From Nymphaea colorata (lineage: Eukaryota; Streptophyta; Magnoliopsida; Nymphaeales; Nymphaeaceae), in NCBI RefSeq assembly GCF_008831285.2, contig NC_045139.1, forward strand, positions 29,181,206 through 29,245,205: a stretch of DNA of 64,000 bases. The letters run 5' to 3'. The notes beneath the pieces are model-generated. The model did no database searches, had not been told where the DNA came from, and saw only the letters and a list, made by a program, of their open reading frames with translations. Position numbers and translations under genes: made by a program. Within the stretch, counting starts at the first letter, position 1, and each line of letters begins with the position of its first letter. Shown one piece after another: positions 11,763-23,545 of the stretch.

Positions 11763-12937
11763 ATGGCACGTACTAGAGGAGGAAGTGCTAAAGGCAGAGG
11801 CAGAGGACCTCGCAGCAGTAGGAGTCGAAATGTGGAGACTCGTTCTACCAGAGTTGGGACACCTGTTGGAGATAATCAACAACAACAAGCGTTCATCATG
11901 AACACATTGCATATGATGACAGGATTGATGCAGGGTCTGGTGCAGAATGCTTCTGCAGGAGGAACTAGTACAGACACAAACGGAACGACAAATGGTGAGG
12001 CAAGGGGAGTAACTCACGAACAGTTTATGAGCTTGCATCCTCCGAAGTTTCATGGAAAGGGCACTGCTGATGATGCTGAACAGTGGATAATAGAAACTGA
12101 AGAGATCTTTACCACCCTGGAAGTGCCCGACAACAAGAAGGTTCGGTATGGAACCTTTATGCTAAAGGGAGATGCTAAGGAATGGTGGCGGACGCAACGT
12201 GAAGTGAAGTTCGCAAATCACGAAGCGACTTGGGGAGAATTCAAGGAAGCCTTCACACATGCCTACATCCCAACCTTCACACGGAAGAAACACATGCAAG
12301 AATTCTTGGAGCTTCAGCAAGGGAGTTTGAGTCTGCACGAATACGTCGTCAAATTCAGACATCTGGAAAAAATATTGCCCCCATGTGTATACTGTTGATG
12401 CAGACCGAGCAAATAAGTTCATCAGAGGACTTAAAGACGGGTTGCAGAACCAAGTAATTAGTAGTCGTCCAAGAGATCTAGACGACGCTATCGACATGGC
12501 CACACGTCTTGAGGAGGGCTGGAACATGATGCATGGGACAGATAGGAAGATTGAATCTCTGCGATCCAAGTCGAGGCCAGACATGCGCAGTGACAAGGTG
12601 AACCAAGGGGATAGATTCAAGAGACAGAGGCCATCAACATCCAGGCAGGACGATGAATGTCCCACATGTCATCGCCAACACCCGAGCAAACCATGTTACA
12701 GAGAGGTCGGTGCATGTCTCTATTGTGGAAGGCGAGGACATTTTATTCGTGAGTGCCCGAAGAAGAAAGAGGCAGAAGAGGGGCGAGGTGTAGCCAACCA
12801 ACCAGCAGAGAAGAAGGTACCTGGGAGAGTTTACGCGACCACGGTTGAAGATTTGAGATCCACTGATGTCAATGAAGGTACCCTTCTTGTACAATATCAT
12901 ATTCTAATTTGACTCTGGTGCATCGCACAAATTTCGA
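11763..12937 (+). pseudogene. Element B gag with frameshift, fused to a protease stub
   Basis: ATG 11763 opens an R/G-rich start followed by a retrotransposon gag domain similar in layout to element A's (about 12010-12530). The frame breaks at an A6 run (12367-12372), one base too long, and stops at 12396-12398. The remainder continues in the next frame from about 12385 and includes a CCHC knuckle (about 12717-12759) and the lead-in to the protease. The protease catalytic D-S-G-A-S-H is still readable near 12910-12927 but in a third frame, and the sequence then runs straight into the pre-LTR palindrome. About 3.5 kb of pol expected for the family is missing. The A6 slip could be a real mutation or a sequencing error. 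Confidence 0.88.
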
Positions 12938-12966
12938 GGACGAAATTTCTTTTTAGAGGGGAAGGA
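12931..12966 (+). other. Element B pre-LTR palindrome and polypurine tract
   Basis: ATTTCGAGGACGAAAT at 12931-12946, then AGAGGGGAAGGA at 12955-12966 immediately before the LTR start TGTAAGACC at 12967. Confidence 0.85.
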
Positions 12967-15715
12967 TGTAAGACCCGTGATTTTTCTTTTGCTTCCTTAA
13001 ATAATTGAAACGTTATTTTGGAGAGGAATCATAAATAGTAGATTAAATGATTAATAGGAATAGCTGAAAAAACTGTCAAGAGAATAATTATGGAAAGAAA
13101 TGGGAAAAGAAACTGAAAGGCCATTTCCTTTCTTGTGAGAAACTGAAAAGAAAAAAACGTATGACAATTAGGAAGGCCTGTAGAGGGTTATTTAACCCCA
13201 TTTTTCAGAACATGACCATTCTTTATTGCATTCTTAGAGGAGGAGATTCAACGACAGAGAGTTGAGAGAAAGAAGGAGGAAGTGAAGAAGAGATCAAGGA
13301 AATGAGTTGGTGCTGGAAACTCATCTCGATTAACAGGTATGGGAAATTTCAGTTATGAATGCAGCATGAAGCTTGTATATTTTGAGTTCTTATACATACA
13401 TATGCAATGTGGATTTATGAATGTATACGCCTAGACATGAACATATGCATGAGGCGTTGTATGATGTTAATGTTACACAATGTTCTTCGATTCGTCTCCG
13501 ATTTTCTTGGACCTTTGTATTTTTATGCATAAATATGAATCTATGCATGAGTTAGTGTATGTTGGGATGGAAATATAGTGTTATAAGTTATGGTTCTCTC
13601 TGATTTCAAAGAAATCGAAGCATGCGAGGTATGAAGGGTGAGGTATGTTAGTCTTCGTTGGGTTATTGAACCTTCTCCGATGACTCGTATCATGCTGTTT
13701 TCCCCTTCTTCTTATATTTCGCTTATTTCACTTGTGAGAAAACGAGACTAAGCCAACATTAAACAAAGTACGTATAGTTGTAATAAGGATGCGTTAAAGA
13801 ATCCGAACCAACAACAGAAAAGGAGAAGCAGACTCTGCTCAGTGTCGTCGACAGAGAGCAACGCCTGCTCTGATCGACATAAGGAAAACAAGGAATGTTG
13901 CAGAGGTGATTTGGGGGAAATTGGAGAACACGACCTTGACGTGGCAGGTTTCCTCATGTCGTCCCCCATTGTAGTCGGTTTCTCCCTGTCGCCTGGAAGA
14001 GCAGGGTCCTCCTTGCTGCCGGTTCATTCTCGTCGCAAGGAAGGAGGAGCAGAGAGAGACATGCCTGGTTTGGGGAGGTCGTCTCCCTCACGGTGGCAGG
14101 GCTGAAAAACGAGAGCAGCAGAGGAGGAGGTGGTGGTTGAGAGCATCGGACGGCGGTGGGAAACCAGAGCGTTGGAGCTTGCGGGAGGAGGACAGATCTC
14201 TCCCCATGGTCCCGCTTTTCGCTGGTTTTGAGTGAGGAAGAACGGTGGAAGCCACCGTCGGTCGAACGAAAGGAAGGAGGCTCGTGAGGAGAGAGAAAAC
14301 GAAGCGGTGAAATGAAAGAAAAACGAGAGTGGTTCATTTTTATATCAAGTTGGAAAAATTTCAAGACGGGTCCACTAATTAGCAAAATATTCAGATAAGC
14401 TGTTATACATTTTATAACTTCCATGCCGCAACATTTTTGCTAAAAACCTCTTCAAAAAGAGGCTTGCGAAAGTGTTTTTCAAAAGGAAACAGATATTTAA
14501 TATGAAATTTCGTTTCGGTACCCTTTAAGTTTTTATAAATTGCCAAACGGTAGTTTTATAAATTACAGATGAAAAGCTATGTGTTATTGCTCGTTGATGC
14601 TCCTAATGGTGTTTAAAATTTCAGAAAGATGGTCCTGAAATCAATTTCGAAAAGTTGAAGAGGAAAGTCACGTTGTAAGAATTTAAAGTATAAATTCTCT
14701 TACTTTTGAATGGTTATTTTATTTGAGAAATTTTGGCGTGATAGTCTGTATGTTGTTTCTGTGTTTTGAGGCCATTATCAAAAAAATGGTTTATTGTTTC
14801 TGTCTGGGAAACCGAGCCTAAGGGCGGTTTCTGTGAGAGGTACTAGACGATGTCTAGCATTGGCAAACCCTCACTTTTGAAATTCGAAGGCGAAACATGG
14901 ACTTTGTGCGATGGTTTATGCGAGTGCGAGCTTTCTGTTTTGCCCAGTGTTTAGTTTCGTCCCGGGAGGTAGTGGTCACACTCCTCTGGCTGTACTGGAG
15001 GGCCCACAGGGTATTGGGCGGCACAAGGGCCCGGGGTACTGCTGCTGTGTTGGGAGAGAGACATCTCCTGGTCCCTCAAACCGGGTTCCTAGAGGGGCCA
15101 TGCTGCTGCAGCGGCGATCAGGGATATCTCAGGAGGCTTCACTTCAGGTACCCTCGATCTGTTGGATCGCCTGGTGAAGATATGTTCTGTTCTGCCCGTG
15201 AGTGCTCACGGGGATTTCTGTTGCTCGGCACGATGACCATGACATTGTCAGAAAACCACGGTTGGAAGCCTACGAAATTTTGGAGGTTGTGCACACCTCG
15301 TTCTGTGTTTGATGATGTGATGTAACTCTGATATGTGTTAAGTTTTGGAAAACTTATGGTCGTAGTTCATAAGGCCTTTTTGGAATCGTTTTACGAAACT
15401 AAATATTATTTTGGGTCATGTTCCATTCATGGCTGGATTTTCTCATACTCAGAGGAATTCTGACCCTTCTTTCTATCTACAGGTAGTCCTTGATAGATTT
15501 TGGCATTGGAGAGACGACCCTGGGTCTTGTGATGGACGGGCATTGGCAATCTGGACACTACGTCGGTTTTGAGGACTTGTGTTTATTTTTGTTTGGGTCC
15601 AAGTATTTTATTATTGAAATAAAACAATGTCTTATGTTCTGGTCATGACTCAATATTGCTTCCGCTATCATAAAAATGAAAGAAAATTTTTTGTGTCAAA
15701 AATTGGGTCGTGACA
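12967..15715 (+). repeat. Element B 3' LTR (2749 bp), intact
   Basis: Starts TGTAAGACCC and ends GTCGTGACA. It holds the uninterrupted version of the site where A inserted in the 5' LTR. A region around 14880-15170 resembles part of element A's LTR (about 3230-3400) at low similarity, so the two families are probably related. Confidence 0.93.
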
Positions 15716-16664
15716 GATAGCAATCAGGTTATGCAACGGGATGAACTCGGGTGTCATGGCTTTGACCTCTTCCAAATTGAAGGTCCTTGGCTTCACCCTT
15801 GCTGCGGTGGAATAAACGGAGCCATTGCCGGCATTGGTTATCTAGATTGTGAATAATAACTTGAAACATTTTCTTTTGTGAAAAGTTCCAAGTCGTGGTG
15901 CTTTATCATGAAATGTGTGGGAAGCTGCAGATAATTGCCTCTGACCCCTTCTGCCTAAGTGAGCAAGGGTGTGCATAGTAATCGACAGACAGTACCAACC
16001 TGACAGAAACCACAAGCAAGGAATCATTCTTCTTCGCCGTGAAGCTTTTGTCATCGATTTCTTGGGGTGTACTGTAATTCATGTGTTCGCCATTGTCCAG
16101 AAAGGAACAGACAACCTGATGGCTCTTGATACAGAATCAAAAAGCTAAGAAGTGTATGTAGGCTCTGGTGGTGTTCCTATCCACTTTCACCTGTCAATAG
16201 GCAATAGGCCAGAGTCACCGACATTGAGCGCATTCTTTTTTGAACTTTTAATTTCGACATTACAGAATTTGGACGGGCAAGTGAATGATGACAAATACAT
16301 GAAGATTCCTGTCGTAGTATATGTATTTTGAGTAGCATAAGTTACAGACGTTTATTTCTGAAACGGCAAGCAGGTTTTGCTAGAATTCTGGTAGAGTCCG
16401 CCAAGAGATAGAATCGTAGATGCACTCTGCACATCAAATTCTCAATGTCCACCACCTTGAAAATCTTGAGTTTAATTATTGACCGAGTAGAGAAATCAGC
16501 CGTTGTTTTTTGTATCATATATCCATGTTGGAATGAATTGATGACACATATTTATGATATTTAAATGGAAAAAGCCAAAGATTTTATAGTATGATGAGAT
16601 CTTTTGGAGTTTTCCTTGGTTATGACATGATTCTATCTAAACCATCTCTCTCTCTCTCCTGCAG
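15716..16664 (+). other. Flank between element B and the phytocyanin exon; probable intron and lost upstream exon
   Basis: No certain gene. A short open stretch at 15753-15810 would encode a signal-peptide-like segment (ATG at 15753, hydrophobic L-G-F-T-L-A-A), but it hits a stop and does not join the exon at 16665 with a canonical GT donor. The sequence before 16665 ends in a CT-rich tract and GCAG, a good intron 3' end. The exon that should carry the signal peptide and the first half of the copper-protein fold is not recognisable. Confidence 0.45.
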
Positions 16665-17185
16665 TTTTCAACACAAATACCAACCACTCCGTAGTTCAGA
16701 CCTACAACTTCACAATATACAAGAGGTGCGACTTCAATGATGCAGACTCGAGAGATTATTCATCCCAAGGAGACTATAACCAAGCAGCAGGCCCATGGAG
16801 CATCGCAATCCCCCTCAAGAAAGAGGGCATGAACTACTTCTTCTCCAGCTTCTACGATGGAGACCAGTGCAAGAACGGGCAGAGGTTCAGGATCAACGTC
16901 GTCCATGGCCAGGGCCTGCCTGACAGCCTCGAGAACCCCGTCGATGCATCTTCCCCATCGCCCCAACCCCAGCAAGATTATGATACCTCCACTCCTGACA
17001 CCGCCAATATCCCTGGAAATTTCAACAAACCGGTCCCTTCTTCTTCCGAGGATGTGAAGCAGGCAGCAGGGGCAAGTGCCAGCCCCATTAAATCGACCGC
17101 GTTGGGAGCTATTCTGTTAGGCGCTTTGGGTTTGCTGAATTTGGTGCTTATTTTGTTTGTTTTTTCTATTTGGTTCATTTTCTAG
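16665..17185 (+). CDS. Early nodulin-like (phytocyanin-domain) GPI-anchored protein, 3' exon only
   Basis: The exon follows a CTCTCTCCTGCAG acceptor and is read in the frame starting at 16667 to TAG 17183-17185. It encodes the second half of a phytocyanin fold (H-S-V-V-Q, a single Cys, then W-S-I-A-I-P-L-K-K-E-G and Y-F-F-S-S...C-K-N-G-Q-R-F), a Pro/Ser-rich linker, and a hydrophobic C-terminal tail suited to a GPI anchor. Phytocyanins are extracellular membrane-anchored proteins. Here the Cys and second His ligands of type-I copper are absent, as in early nodulin-like members, so copper binding is unlikely. The first exon is missing or displaced; retrotransposon B begins its right border about 950 bp upstream. 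The gene may therefore be broken, or its first exon may lie left of the window behind 15.7 kb of insertion. Confidence 0.7.
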
Positions 17186-17776
17186 GATGATATATATTAA
17201 ATGTGTACTTGTGAATATGTATTTTCAGGATTGATAGTACTTTTTAGGAGGAAATAATGTTATGCTGGGAAACTGGCGGACATCATTTTGGGAATTTATT
17301 TCCTTTACTTTATAGAACATGAGCGTTTATATCTTCAGTGGTTGCCCATGAATTAAATTTGTCATTGAAAACCTTTTAGTTAAGCAACATACATAGTAGA
17401 TCAGGCATGAATGGCTTAACTGTGGAATAGTGCCTCCCTTAGCACATTTTGCCAACTAAAAGCGCTGCCTGTCTTGAAAATATTTGAAAAGAAAGCCCCT
17501 AACTCTAAATGCATCGTGGGGGTTCAGCTCGGACGTGGATAAATAAAATTCACGGTGGACGAAATCCATAACGTCGGACCTCAGACTCGTGGAGCGGATG
17601 TCATCGGATCCAAGATCCCTGCCTAACAAACACGGCAAGCGACACGGGGACGCGGTTTGCCTTTCGATCGAATTATATATCAATTCTTGGTTCTTCAAAC
17701 CGGTGCCCCGACGACGCAGGAACTCAAGACTCAACTCCGACTGCGCCGGAATTCCGACGGGGTCGGACCAGAAAGC
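17186..17776 (+). other. Intergenic: 3' flank of the phytocyanin gene and 5' flank of the ECM29 relic
   Basis: AT-rich to about 17450, then more GC-rich. No supported gene. An open frame on the minus strand (17456-18001) overlaps the ECM29 first exon and has no recognised domain. Confidence 0.5.
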
Positions 17777-20700
17777 ATGGAAGAATCCGCGAACTCTTCT
17801 GGCTCCAGCGACTTGGAGAAGGAGGAGGTATGGGACCGAATGCTGACTCGGTTGGCTCTCACAGATTATCCCAAACTGGAAACCGTGCTCCCCAAGATAC
17901 TTCCATATTCCATTTCTAGTCTTTCCTCCGGTTCGCACGCGATCAGAAAGAAGGTACAGCATCCGAAGAAGCTGCTTCTGGCTAGTTGTTTTTGTTTGCA
18001 CGGAATTCCTTTCGCCACAGATTAGTTTCTTGCTTTTCGCTTTCCTCGTAGATCATATATGGATTCCACATCTTGCATTGAGAATTTATCTTGCTATATG
18101 AATTCAACACTGCACGAGACTTTGGTGCTGCATTTCATTTTGTTCGTTAGTCTTCCTGTTTTCCTGGTCTTTTGAGCACACTTGCTTTCTTGGTTTCCTA
18201 CGATCGGTTTCTCGACTTTCTGGCCATTTCTAGGAGCGTGGATTAATTAGGGCATCCTGCGTTGCGGTAGAGGTGTTATGATGTTGGCTAGAAGCTCGGT
18301 TCCCATAAGGTGATATGAAATTTAGCTACCTTAGCTTTTATAACTAAAAAGATTGAATTCGTTACTTCTGCTTTACGAAGCATGTTCAACAATTTGTTTT
18401 ACGATGTAGTAGTTTGCATTAAGCAATCAACTCTACATACATGACCTTATATAAGAAGTAACCACCAGAGAATGTTTCCTCGTAGTTAACTCTTCAATGT
18501 AAATCTGCTCTCTCATTCGCTTCTTAAGCCTAGGTCACGAGCCAAAACAAGCCACAAAGCTGAAAAATGTAGCTCCTAAAAATTTGCATGGGATATCATT
18601 TTGTTCCTTTCGTCACATTGTTGGGCTTATTTAGAGTTCGTTCATTTGGGATCATAAAACTAGGTCATGGAGATTTTGACTCATTTAAACAAGCGAGTGA
18701 AACATCAAAAGTCAATTAGATTACCAGTGATGGAGCTGTGGAAGGAATACGTGGAAGTTGGTGCTTCTCTTATAGTCAGGAACTTCTGTATGATATATAT
18801 TGAGATGGCCTTTGATCGCTTGACTGCAGAGGTATGTCCAACACAAGAAATCTACCCTCTCATAATTTTACTTTAAGTCTTATTTATACTTGTGTCTCGT
18901 GGATTCAGATATCACCATTTGTCTTTGCTCACTTTACGCAACTGTTCATGTGCAGGAGAAAGCAGATATGGCTCCAATGTTGATTGCTAATATTTCCAAG
19001 TTTCCTTTGCAACATCAAGATATATTACTGAGAATAGTTATGAAGGTGATGCATAAATGGATTGAAATATTGAATGATGTTTAAGGGACTTGAAACATGT
19101 GCTGTCTAGTTCATGTCGTTGTGCTGATTTTGTTTCTAGTGGAAATCATTTTTGCTGTACAATGTGCGAGGGTTATGTACTGGCTATGATATTATATTGA
19201 GGAAGAAAAAGGGCTACAAACCAAAATACTCATTAGTTGGAACTTTGTGACAAATTGTAATAGTGAATTACTGTTTATTTCTTGCCAATACATTATTGAG
19301 GGAAGAGGAGATATTTTATTTATATGCAGAATGTTCTGCTTGAGTGATGTCTGAAATTGTAAAAACATTCTTATTAGTTGGTGCGTCTACTCAATGTGGC
19401 CTTGGATCCTCAGTCTGCTTGCATGAGTCTCGAACTTTGCATGACTGAATTCATCACCTTCTTAGATCTTCTGGAGTGATAGACCAACTATCTACCTTTC
19501 ATTAATTGATTTTCAAGTGACTTTGGACCTATAAAAACTGGCTTAAAACTGGTTTAAGTCAATTCTTGAGCTGAGTTCTGTCATTCTTGTATTTTCTGCT
19601 CGCAACTTAACCTTGGCCAGTGTTCCATTATGCAATGCTGGGGTGCACTAATTTCAGCTAAAAGCAGTTATTCTTTGTCTACTATGTCACTTAAGGATCT
19701 TTCTCATCTTTTCTCCTTCCTTCCTTCTTTCTTTTATTGTTTGCAACTTTTCTGCTTGTGGTTTACGTTCTCTTGATTTTTCTTGTTACTAGGTCATTGG
19801 TGAATGCCATAAATTTCAAATTGATGAAAGCATTGCTTTGAAGTATAAACTAGGGAGTGATGATGGCAGAGGGTTGTTTGTTGAGTTCTGCTTACTGACA
19901 GTTTTGTACCAGCCTACATCACCAAGCTCTGGGGAGTCTGTGTTGTGCATATCATTTTAAAGAACTACTTTATGGATACTTTGGTGGTATTAATGGCTGC
20001 ATTCACTTACTGGTCTTTCAGTTTCTCAAACCAATCAAGTTACTGGCAAACTTCCACTTAAAGGAGATGAACTTTTATCAAGAAAGGTGATAATAACTAA
20101 TTATCTTCAACATTGAGAATATATTTTCTTGCACTATTCACTTTACAATCTAAATTTGAGACTAAGCTGATGCGTTATTTTATGAACTTTTTTACACTGG
20201 GCAGTTGGGAATTCTTAACGTGATAGATGCTTTGAACTTGGATCCTCAGCTTATTTATCCACTTTATTTGGCTGCAAGTGCCGACAGGAGTTCTGGACCT
20301 CTTGTGATGTCAATCTTTAGATGTAGGAACTTTTTATTTTGTAATTTGCTTCAGTTTCATGTTATCGTTTGGTTGACATGTTCTAGTCAAGAGCTGGTTA
20401 TAAAGAGAGGAGTAGAACTTTTGAAGAAACTTGCATCTAAAGTTAACCTGGAAGATCCAAAATTAATCAATAAGCTTTCCTTGCTCTTGACTGGTAAGCA
20501 AAAAACGTTTGATTAGCTTTGTGAAAGTATTCATGTACTTGATGCCTTCACTTGACTGTAGATTACTGCCTTTTGTCGCATGAACTCACTTTTTTCGAGT
20601 ATCAGCTTTCATCCTTCTGGTTTTTCTATCTTGTGAATCTGCTTCTGAATTTTCTTTTCCTTGTCAAAGATTGTAACCCTATTGCATCTTCTCTGGTAGC

Positions 20701-21437
20701 AAATTCACCAGTTCAATTGATGACTTTTCACTGTACACCTTCTCATATTTTAAACAAACCACTATAGGATCTTATTTTTGTTTGCCAATCTTGACGTGTG
20801 TGGCTGATCTTCCTTTTGTTGTTTCATGTATCTGTAACATGAAGTTATGACCAATCAAATCTCTTCAAAAATTTCCCTTTTAATTTGTAAGAGTCTGTCT
20901 GTCTGTCTTTCTGTGCTCCTTTTCCTTTTTCGCCATGCCATGCATAAAGTGGGCATGTTTGTTCTTTGTTCATCAGAGTGGATGAGGTGAGGCTGTTCTT
21001 TTAAAGTATCATTTTCATGTATGACATGGCCACTGGCCAGGTCATCTTGTTCCCAGAATTGGTTCTCCATTTGCATGTTTTTTTCTTCCTCTGGCTCATA
21101 CACAAGTAACACCTTAATTCTGGTTGTCAGGTACAGTTGCAGGTGGAAGTACTCCTCCAGAATCAAGGATTCATCCTGTGAACCCCGCATTCAGACTTCG
21201 ACTGTTGTCCATCTTCTGCTGCTCCATCACTGCTGCAAACACTTTTCCTTTGACGCTGCAGTGCATCTTCAACTGTATTTTTGGTATCTTTCTTAGTTCT
21301 CATTTTATTGTCTAACATATAGCGTTCGAGGTTTCCCTTTTGTTAAGCTTCTAGAATATAGTTATCACTTGCTTCATTTTTTTGGCTTTTCTCCCACTTT
21401 CGGAACATGTAATTTTCTCTAGTCTCGGTTTCTTTCA

Positions 21438-22083
21438 ATCATTGATAGATCAGTTCAATTCCATGCAAACTTTTTCAAAGTTATGTTTTTTTTTCAACAT
21501 CATTCTTCTCATCTTTAAGGACTGATGTTCATAGGCCCTCTGAACCAGGAGGTACATGTTTAGGTAATTTGCTGTTTGCAAGTGCAGTTGCTAAATTTTT
21601 CCAATAAGGGTTTCTTGCTACATTGAAAGGAATGCAACTAAAAAAAAAAAAGCTTCCTACTTTTCATTCCATTTCTGCTCTTCCACAGGTACTATAACAT
21701 GCCTCTATGGTGTTTTTACCCACCATTGACACATCATATGCAAGGGCAATAAAGTTAGCTAGTGGATGCCTTTGGATGTCTGTCCACCCATCATGAACAA
21801 TCAATATATCAGTTTGATCCCATGTAAACTTTTTCGAAGTTAAATTTTTCTCAAGATTATCCTTCTCATCTTTAGGAATTAATGTTTGTAGTTTATACCT
21901 CCTTTGAACTTGGAAGCGCGTATTGGATAATTTGCAATTTGCAAGTGTGGTTACTAAATCTTTCCAATAAAGATTTCTTGCCACTTTGAAAAGAATGCAG
22001 CTGTAAAAAAGAATTTTTCCACTTTTCCATCCATTTATGCTCTTCCACAAGTTTTATACCATGACTCTGTGGTATTTTTACCC
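21438..22083 (-). mobile_element. hAT transposase fragment, tandemly duplicated, inside an ECM29 intron
   Basis: On the minus strand 21664-22050 encodes a hAT-type DUF659 segment: a Y-W-K-D-L region, then D-I-L-I-V-H-D-G-W-T-D-I-Q-R-H-P-L. DUF659 with the DGWTD signature is typical of plant hAT transposases. The stretch exists twice head to tail: about 21438-21722 and about 21796-22083 share most of their sequence, period about 360 bp, with the left copy more decayed. No terminal inverted repeats or zinc-finger BED domain were seen, so this is a fragment. Confidence 0.75.
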
Positions 22084-23399
22084 ATTACACTTGCCTTGCT
22101 AATGGATCATGTTCACAATATTCTCTTCAGCATTTGTGATAAACAGTTTATATCCAAAGTGCACTGACTTTTAGTGCATTTCACTGTTTTCCTTGGCTGG
22201 TTTGGGTAAACAGTATCAGAAAAGCATCTCCATATTAATGATTTTTATTCTTTTGCTATCCAAAACAAGGTCTTACATGGCACAGCATACATCATTCATG
22301 GGTTTCGGGAACTTGTTTCTCTCCTAAAGCGCAAATGATGTATCATATTCTGAGTAAAATTCTCTGTGTTTCCTTTCTTTAACATTGATCTTCTTAGACA
22401 TGCAGTGGAGTTACACAGGCATTGTCACTTATTTGCATGGTAAAAAGTTTGTATGTGATATGGTTCGTGGTGGAAATTATTTTCCTTTCTTATTTATCGA
22501 GTTTCAGTTTAGAAGAAATTTCTGATGTCAAGTTTGTACAAACCTATGTCTATTAAATGTGCTCTTGAAGTTGATTTTTTACCTGGTTGTCTATAGCTTC
22601 ACATTGTATGTGTTTTCATTTTCAGGAAGTGACTCTACTTCAAAGTTGAAACAATTGGGCATGGAGTTTACTGTTTGGGTTTTCAAACATGTGAGTCATT
22701 GTCATTTGAAGATATTTGCATCTATTTCCATCTTGTTTTGCCTTTATATCAAGTAGTCGATCTTTTGAACTTTTTGATGAACATCAATCCTGTATTTGTT
22801 TGCAAATGAAGTATCAATGTTGACAAGCATGCAGTTGGCGTTAGCTGCATATTTTCATTAAGTAACACATGCATCTGGTTACTGTTGAAAGTACAAGACA
22901 TCCACCGTTGGATATGTGGAAGGTGCAAATTACGTTTGGTCATTGCACATTTGAAATCTTTGTGCTGGTCAATTCCCTGTAGAAGCGACACACAACCATA
23001 GCTGGTGTTGTAGCCATGGACACAAATATCTCAAAAAATTTGAAAATATCCTGATAATGTCGTCGAAATATCGTGTTATTGAGTATTGCAAAAAATTGAG
23101 GTATTTTTTGGATATTTTTTATGTTTTTTGAAAATCTGTCTCTATACTCTTATAAGTATCCGCTTTCTTTCTTTCTCATTTCATTTATATTTTAAAACTA
23201 ATTTAATAATTGTGTGTATTCTTTTTCAATAAAATTGTTAAAAATCTTATGAATCCCGATTTCTTTAGGTTTTCTACTTCTAAATTTCAGGAGTCTTGAG
23301 ATATTCTTTACATTTTTCTGGAAAAAGGATTTTGAGATGGAATTCCAAGGGAATGACTTTTTGAAAAATTACAAAATGATACTAGTGACTATGGTTATG

Positions 23400-23545
23400 A
23401 CCTATGTCACATAGGTACGGGTACGGGTGCCGGTATGGGTACGGGTACGAACCATTTTCAAAAAATTTGGGTACGAGGGTACAGCCGTACACACACACAG
23501 ATTACGGGTACGGGTGCCGGTATGAGTAACCTATTACCTATGTGC
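23400..23545. repeat. GTACGGGT-rich dispersed repeat
   Basis: ACCTATGTCACATAGGT at 23400-23416 is followed by repeated GGTACGGGTACGGGTGCCGG units in two blocks (23413-23450 and 23505-23528) and ends near another ACCTATGTG. The terminal motif also occurs at both ends of the element at 29512-29833, so they may belong to one family. Confidence 0.55.

Larger units (their letters stand above)
1..15715 (+). mobile_element. LTR retrotransposon B (Ty3/gypsy, chromovirus-like), pol-deleted, interrupted by element A
   Basis: Outer element of a nested pair. Positions 1-1176 match 13082-14257 with a constant offset, and 10097-11554 match 14258-15715, so these are the two LTRs of one element, the 5' copy split by element A. 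The 3' LTR implies that about 114 bp of the 5' LTR lie left of the window. Order seen: 5' LTR, primer site (11559), gag (11763), a few codons of protease, then directly the polypurine tract (12955) and the 3' LTR. Reverse transcriptase, RNase H and integrase are absent, so it cannot move alone. The LTRs differ by only scattered substitutions, indicating a recent insertion. The right target-site copy would be GATAG at 15716-15720; the left copy is outside the window. Confidence 0.93.
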
